Made by a program: the position numbers and the translations under genes. The notes under the pieces are model-generated. The model worked only from the letters and a program-made list of their open reading frames with translations, was not told the origin of the DNA and made no database searches. Shown here piece by piece: positions 59,905-64,000 of a stretch of DNA of 64,000 nucleotides (positions are counted from its first letter, which is position 1; every line of letters begins with the position of its first letter). The stretch covers positions 124,001-188,000 of the forward strand of contig NZ_FOKW01000004.1 in NCBI RefSeq assembly GCF_900112205.1. The letters are read 5' to 3'. Source of the stretch: Natronobacterium haloterrestre. Its GTDB lineage: Archaea > Halobacteriota > Halobacteria > Halobacteriales > Natrialbaceae.

Positions 59905-60303
59905 ATGACCCGAACACTCCACGTCCGAATCGACTCGTCGTCCGATCGTAGCGACCTCGAGGATACGCTTGCCGCTCTCGACGCTGGTGAGACAGATGTG
60001 GTCAAGCCGAAACCATCAACGCTCTTAGTTGAGGACCTCGAGACGTTCGGCCGCATCTTCCGGCCGACGAACCTCGAGTTGCTCGAAGCGATCGCGGACC
60101 ACGAACCAGAGAGCATTCGCGAGCTCGCACGCCTCGTCGATCGGCACCCGCCGGAGGTTACGCAGAACGTGAACGAACTCGCCGATTACGGCCTCGTCGA
60201 ACTCGAACAGGACGGGCGAGCGAAGCGACCGACGATCTGGTACGATGAAATTGATGTCGATATCCCACTTGGCCAGCACTCGCCAGATGTCGCGCCAGCC
60301 TAA
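59905..60303 (+). CDS. HTH antitoxin-like regulator (HVO_A0114 type)
   Basis: A 132-aa winged-helix protein: N-terminal segment MTRTLHVRIDSSSDRSDLED, then PTNLELLEAIADHEPESIRE and LARLVDRHPPEVTQNVNELADYGL (helix-turn-helix) and a wing. The layout is the HVO_A0114-type family in which the protein is the antitoxin of a DUF6516 toxin. Here the toxin is a pseudogene, so the regulator survives as an orphan or neutralises a toxin elsewhere. The ATG lies 59 bases after the toxin reading frame ends. Confidence 0.8.
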   Translation: MTRTLHVRIDSSSDRSDLEDTLAALDAGETDVVKPKPSTLLVEDLETFGRIFRPTNLELLEAIADHEPESIRELARLVDRHPPEVTQNVNELADYGLVELEQDGRAKRPTIWYDEIDVDIPLGQHSPDVAPA

Positions 60304-60492
60304 TTCCACTTATATTTTAGCGACTTGATCGGGCTTAGGATCAATATCGGAGGTGATTTTGGTCCTCCCTTCAGAAATAACTCGATCCCATCGTTACGCT
60401 TCTGCTGTAATATCCGCTGCTAAGCTCTCAGTGTCATCTATTCGTCGATTTTCTTAAGTCCGTTGCAAGCTTTTCGGTGTTTTTCTCATTGG

Positions 60493-60702
60493 CTAAACCT
60501 CTAAGAGACGTGTCTTCGATATATGAACAGCTGTATCATCTTCACACCGAACGGTCTCGACCTTCTTATTAGTCAAATCCAGCGGTAGAAAGAAGACAAG
60601 AGTACCTGATTTCACTGCTTCAAGCAAATTGATTTGCTGAGCCCTCAGCGCTTGTAGCAGGTCTTTTTCAATAAATGTCTCTGTATCCTCAATCAGTGCT
60701 AG
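60493..60702 (-). pseudogene. Truncated gene fragment cut by transposon insertion
   Basis: The minus-strand C-terminal piece of an unknown protein: IEDTETFIEKDLLQALRAQQ, NLLEAVKSGTLVFFLPLDLT and VETVRCEDDTAVHISKTRLL, with a stop at 60493. Its N-terminal part is replaced by transposase sequence beyond about 60702. AT-rich codons mark it as foreign to the host's usual composition. Family not recognised. Confidence 0.45.
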
Positions 60703-61227
60703 AGGAGTACTACCACGGCTACGGCTGTACGATCGTCTCGACTGGACAAAGATCCCGATTGTCGCCGAGTTCACCGAGAGTAAACAAGTGCTAGAAGAGA
60801 CGGCGATGCGCGTTACATGTGACGCGCTCGCCGTCAAGAAACCGACATGGATGGTCGGTGACAGCGCCTACGACACACTCTACTGGCACGATCACCTGCT
60901 GGCTGCAGGGGTCGTACCAGCCGCCCATACAACGCACGAAACACTGACGAGCCGAAAGGCATCGAGTACAGGGTTGAAGATCGCATTGAGGAACACAGCA
61001 AAGATATTCAGCTGAAGAAATAGACCCCAAACGAGAGGTATAACCGTCGTACGGGCGTTGAACGAAGCAACGAATCAGTCAAGCACTGCGGCCTCGGGCG
61101 CACCCACGCCCGAGGCCGCGTCCATGCGCAAGCACCAGTGTTCCTCGCGCTGTGTTTGAGCCTCGTCGTTGCAATCTCCAACTACGAGCGTGGAGACAAT
61201 TCAGCAAGTACCGTGATTTCGGTGTGA
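60696..61227 (+). mobile_element. Degenerate DDE transposase remnant
   Basis: Pieces in order: EEYYHGYGCTIVSTG, EFTESKQVLEETAMRVTCDA, KPTWMVGDSAYDTLYWHD, then after frameshifts NARNTDEPKGIEYRVEDRIE, RTGVERSNESVKHCGLGRTH and ALCLSLVVAISNYERGDNSA to a TGA at 61227. This is the C-terminal half of a haloarchaeal DDE transposase, with at least two one-base losses and an internal TAG. It is inactive. The IS family is not determined. Confidence 0.7.
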
Positions 61228-61248
61228 AAAGACTTCTATGATACCCTT

Positions 61249-61473
61249 TTAATCGATATAGGCCAATAACGTCATTCCTATTAGATAGGTTGTCCCTATA
61301 CACAATCCCAAAACCACCGCTTCAGCCCAGAATGCCGAAACAAGTGGAAGGAACCACATCCAACCTATAAACACACCTATGGCCGCAAAAACTGGGCCAC
61401 CGACATAAAGAAACCATTTATTATTCCATGCATCCTTATTAGTACTCAGCTTCCGTTTGACTTTGTCATTCAT
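61249..61473 (-). CDS. Small two-helix membrane protein next to the glycine-zipper protein
   Basis: A 74-aa protein with a basic N-terminus (MNDKVKRKLSTNKDAWNNKW) and two hydrophobic segments: FLYVGGPVFAAIGVFIGWMW and AEAVVLGLCIGTTYLIGMTL. It is encoded 108 bases downstream of the glycine-zipper protein on the same strand and has equally AT-rich codons, so it travels with it. Bacteriocin immunity proteins are often small, basic two-helix membrane proteins; that role is inferred from position and shape alone. Confidence 0.65.
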   Translation of the reverse strand: MNDKVKRKLSTNKDAWNNKWFLYVGGPVFAAIGVFIGWMWFLPLVSAFWAEAVVLGLCIGTTYLIGMTLLAYID

Positions 61474-61581
61474 TGGAATAGGACAGGCCAGTTAGTAATT
61501 GTCTCTTGTTATTGGAACTGCTGTACGGTATTTAGAAGAAGGTGTCTCAGGATGAAGTGTTTTCTCAATAAGGTTCTCTAC

Positions 61582-62595
61582 CTAATATATATCCTCTTCA
61601 AACTCAAAGCCAGCATCGACCGCCGCACCGTTTTCTAAGTGTATTGCAGGAGGATCAACGCTCGGAATAGTAAGTAAATCCTGTTCTTTGTCCATCCAAA
61701 TACCGCTTACAAGTGGTTCCACCTTTGGATTACACAGGCCTGCTGTACAACTATCGTAATCTCGAAGCACAACTGTGGCATTACTCGTATCCTTAAGATA
61801 GTCAATAACGAACGTTGAAATTCCACCTACGATTGCACCAATTGCACCACCTACCGCACCCCCTAGCAGAGCGCCAATGATCGCACCAAGTACACCACCA
61901 AAAAGTGTGGCAGAAAGCGAATTTACGTTATCGTTATAGTCCATTGATGCACCTAACTGATGATGTGGATTACTGTTGTAACTCGCATCACAAGATGTTC
62001 CCTGTGGACTTTCGATATAGTATCCTCCGATTCTATTCAGAGCTTCTTTTGCACCATCTGATAGATCATCAATAATGTCTTCGACAATACTCCGATCTCG
62101 AGTTCCAATGTGTGTGGACTTTATATGATCCCAAAGTTTTGGTTCCGATTCCTTTTCAAATCCACTGGTGCTTTTCTCAGTTGATTGAATATCGTTACGA
62201 TTCTTTTGCTTCTCACTACTTTCTTTTATGAATTCTTCAATACTTTCTAGTACTTTTGGTTTGACACCATATATCTGCTCTTCTTCATCGGGTCCTACAC
62301 TTAGTGAGACTTCACTATCCTTCTGAGTTGAACCTTCGCCGTCTTTAGCTGTTGGAAGGATAAAACCGTCTGTTTCCCCAGTTGTTTTATCATGACAAAC
62401 TGAAATAGTATATTGGGTGTCGTCTTCCGTCATAGTATCAATTGCAACAACTAAATCATCATTCGAACTCTCAGCATGTTCCTCATCATCACTGGCAGCA
62501 CTGGTTTGTCCGGCGAGTATTGTCGAACCCAGGATAGCTGTACTGGCTGATTTCAATACCACTCTTCGATTCGTAGTGGATTTATCATCCATCAT
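61582..62595 (-). CDS. Tat-exported precursor with glycine-zipper hydrophobic core (candidate archaeocin)
   Basis: A 337-aa secreted protein. Its signal is twin-arginine (NRRVVLKSASTAILGSTILA, Arg10-Arg11). The mature N-terminal half is acidic and hydrophilic with Cys67. Residues about 229-260 form a glycine-zipper helix pair (FGGVLGAIIGALLGGAVGG then AIGAIVGGI), bracketed by Cys202 (GTSCDAS) and Cys283/Cys288 (DSCTAGLC). Pore-forming bacteriocins and some toxins use such GxxxG helices. It does not match halocin C8, which is Cys-rich. AT-rich codons and the neighbouring small membrane gene fit a laterally acquired bacteriocin-like locus. The start is one of two adjacent Met codons; bacteriocin activity is a hypothesis. 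Confidence 0.6.
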   Translation of the reverse strand: MMDDKSTTNRRVVLKSASTAILGSTILAGQTSAASDDEEHAESSNDDLVVAIDTMTEDDTQYTISVCHDKTTGETDGFILPTAKDGEGSTQKDSEVSLSVGPDEEEQIYGVKPKVLESIEEFIKESSEKQKNRNDIQSTEKSTSGFEKESEPKLWDHIKSTHIGTRDRSIVEDIIDDLSDGAKEALNRIGGYYIESPQGTSCDASYNSNPHHQLGASMDYNDNVNSLSATLFGGVLGAIIGALLGGAVGGAIGAIVGGISTFVIDYLKDTSNATVVLRDYDSCTAGLCNPKVEPLVSGIWMDKEQDLLTIPSVDPPAIHLENGAAVDAGFEFEEDIY

Positions 62596-62933
62596 TACAT
62601 TCAGCAACCTATATTCTATTGGTAATAGCTTTTCCGAAATGAGCTTAAGTTATATCTAATAATTATAATGACTAGCATTAATCAGGAAATTAATAATTAA
62701 AAGTGCAGCATAGTATCGGTCCTGGCGAATTACTTGGCGTACTCTTAGAGGAGTTCGGAGGAAAACAGTATAATGGCCAATAAGACGCTGCAGTCATGCG
62801 ATTCTTTGGCGGACCAAAGAGGCATGTTTCTTAATTAACCAACAACGAGACTAAACATTGTTCGCTGTTGATTAATATATCCAACTGCAGGTGTTTCAAC
62901 CGCTTCGCCGTAGAGTACTCTGCTAAAATGAGG
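62596..62933. other. AT-rich end of accessory island 2
   Basis: 338 bases, very AT-rich (TAATAATTAT, TTAATTAA runs), with the likely promoter of the glycine-zipper gene at its left edge. A 21-codon ORF with an AGGA upstream (62773-62838) is too weak to call. Confidence 0.4.
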
Positions 62934-63152
62934 TCACTGCAGTACTCGCGTCGGGAGATCGATTTTCGGTTCGACGTCGGATCCGTCGCGGACGCAGATG
63001 GCGACGTCGCTGCCCGGCGCGTGAACGGGGATGAACTGGCCGGGCTCGAAGTAGCCGAGGACGACCTTGATCCGGTCGTTCGCGAAGACGGGCTGTGCGG
63101 AGAACTGTTCGTCGTCGTACTGCCGTTCGGCGTCGAAGTCTGTCGCTGGCAT
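62934..63152 (-). pseudogene. 3'-truncated cupin gene at the island border
   Basis: A 72-aa frame begins like an intact cupin: MPATDFDAERQYDDEQFSAQ, FANDRIKVVLGYFEPGQFI then PVHAPGSDVAICVRDGS (metal-ligand His strand). After RDGS it diverges to DVEPKIDLPTRVLQ and stops, lacking cupin motif 2. Homologues of about 100 residues would continue with a second conserved box. The break coincides with the edge of the AT-rich island, so the island's insertion removed the 3' end. Confidence 0.6.
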
Positions 63153-63239
63153 GGTGTCGACTGTTTAGGTTGGCCTAAACGAGTGTGCGAACGTTGGTCG
63201 GTTCGTCACGTCGGCCTTCCCCCGAACATGTCGGACGTC

Positions 63240-63278
63240 CGCGGACCGCGGACCGCGGACCGCGGACGGCGGACCGCG
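63240..63278. repeat. Short tandem repeat of GGACCGC units
   Basis: Several copies of GGACCGC (one variant GGACGGC) in a row upstream of the folC-like gene. Non-coding; likely slippage-prone. Confidence 0.55.
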
Positions 63279-63350
63279 ATTACGACCTACGAACCGCGGG
63301 ACGACCTGCTCCCGGACGGTCGACCCGACGCTGGACCCGAGTCCGACACG

Positions 63351-63356
63351 CTAAAG
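63351..63356 (+). promoter_or_regulatory. TATA-like element before folC
   Basis: CTAAAG about 26 bases before ATG 63380, giving a leaderless transcript and supporting this start. Confidence 0.45.
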
Positions 63357-63379
63357 CGGCCGGACTGGCTGGTTCGGGT

Positions 63380-64000
63380 ATGGAGTATCACGAGGCGGCG
63401 GACTTTTGTTTCGGTCTGCGGCGGTTCCGTCCGAAGCCGGGGACGGAGTCGACCGCACGGTTGCTCGCCCACCTCGAGAACCCCCACGAGGACGTCGATT
63501 TCGTGCAGATCGCCGGCTCGAACGGTAAAGGGAGCACGGCTCGGATGCTCGAGCGGACGCTCCGGGAGGCCGGACTGACCGTCGGGCTCTACACCTCGCC
63601 GCACCTCGAGGACCTGCGCGAGCGGATCCGCGTCGACGGGCGCAAGATCCCCCGCTCGGCGGTCACCGACTACGTCGAGGCGGTCCGAGAGTACGTAACC
63701 GAGCGGGCAGCGGACGGCGACTCCCCGACGTTCTTCGAGGTGATGACTGGAATGGCGCTGTGGCACTTCGGACGGGAGGACGTCGACGTGGCCGTCCTCG
63801 AGGTCGGCATCGGCGGCCGCTACGACGCGACCAGCGTCGTCGATCCGATCGCCAGCGCGGTGACAAGCGTCACCTTAGAGCACACGGGCATCATCGGCGA
63901 GACCGAGGTCGAGATCGCCGAGGACAAGGCTCACGTGGCCCCGGACGACGCGCCGCTGGTCACCGGCGTCTCGGGCGACCCGCTGGAGGCGATCCGGGAG
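63380..64000 (+). CDS. folC: Dihydrofolate synthase / folylpolyglutamate synthase (3' truncated by window edge)
   Basis: The first 207 residues of a Mur-ligase-like enzyme. The ATP loop is AGSNGKGSTAR, followed by LYTSPHLEDLRERI (omega loop with the catalytic His), FEVMTGMALWHF and VLEVGIGGRYDATS. It adds glutamate to dihydropteroate or folates. In haloarchaea this gene is often fused to folP (dihydropteroate synthase), so the part outside the window may contain that domain; this cannot be checked here. Open to the last base. Confidence 0.93.
   Translation, partial: MEYHEAADFCFGLRRFRPKPGTESTARLLAHLENPHEDVDFVQIAGSNGKGSTARMLERTLREAGLTVGLYTSPHLEDLRERIRVDGRKIPRSAVTDYVEAVREYVTERAADGDSPTFFEVMTGMALWHFGREDVDVAVLEVGIGGRYDATSVVDPIASAVTSVTLEHTGIIGETEVEIAEDKAHVAPDDAPLVTGVSGDPLEAIRE

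Noticed and set aside
61582-62595. Halocin C8 identity for the glycine-zipper precursor
   Set aside because: Halocin C8 has a Cys-rich mature C-terminus; this protein has only four Cys and a different core.
62773-62838. 21-codon ORF (MANKTLQSC...) with upstream AGGA
   Set aside because: Too short, AT-rich context produces such ORFs by chance and no homologue can be recognised.
1-64000. tRNA or rRNA genes at the integration sites
   Set aside because: No cloverleaf-like sequence or GGTTCGAATCC-type T-arm was found near either island.

Overview
This window comes from a haloarchaeal chromosome (class Halobacteria; Natrialbales is my guess, not proven). The evidence is high GC, acidic Asp/Glu-rich proteins, TATA boxes about 26 bases upstream of start codons that imply leaderless mRNAs, Tat signals, a PGF-CTERM surface protein, archaeal shikimate kinase, CDC48 and glutamine synthetase, and many small zinc-ribbon proteins. 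I saw no rRNA, tRNA or CRISPR array.

Layout. 0-9 kb: 3' end of a short-chain dehydrogenase, glnA with a small winged-helix gene converging on it, a thioredoxin-like gene, and an exonuclease-helicase pair resembling bacterial MrfB/MrfA. 9.3-10.6 kb: a tightly overlapping cobalt-uptake operon (cbtB-cbtA-ferredoxin). 10.9-31.4 kb: housekeeping and membrane genes including an F420-type reductase, a PGF-CTERM protein, Lhr helicase, a PAS/GAF histidine kinase followed by a receiver lacking its phospho-acceptor Asp, a phosphatidylserine decarboxylase, carB, a rhomboid protease and a heme-d1-domain (NirF-like) protein. 31.4-34.7 kb: an Lrp regulator, thiolase and small proteins.

34.8-43.4 kb is a respiratory block: a copper P-type ATPase, cox subunits III, I and II, two related membrane proteins on either side of coxA, and single-helix microproteins of 28 and 43 aa. 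It ends beside what looks like the right end of a lost IS200/IS605-type element. 43.8-46.1 kb is a five-gene operon (DUF1059, OsmC, methyltransferase, two membrane proteins) behind a winged-helix regulator. 47.3-49.7 kb is an HxlR regulator divergent from a DUF6069 / NmrA-like / deazaflavin-nitroreductase operon.

Two lower-GC accessory islands stand out. The first (about 49.8-52.5 kb) holds a Tat-exported DUF1254-like protein and a VapBC toxin-antitoxin pair. It is punctuated by three copies of the 3' end of the chorismate mutase gene (49860, 51691, 52475), as expected for repeated integration at a protein-coding attachment site. The second (about 59.2-63.1 kb) holds a frameshifted small gene, a decayed DUF6516-like toxin gene with its HTH partner still intact, a broken DDE transposase, and a Tat-exported protein with a glycine-zipper hydrophobic core next to a small membrane protein. 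That last pair is a candidate archaeocin plus immunity protein. The island ends in a truncated cupin gene. Between the islands lie aroK-aroQ, cdc48 and an ABC ATPase; after the second island a folC-type gene runs off the window.
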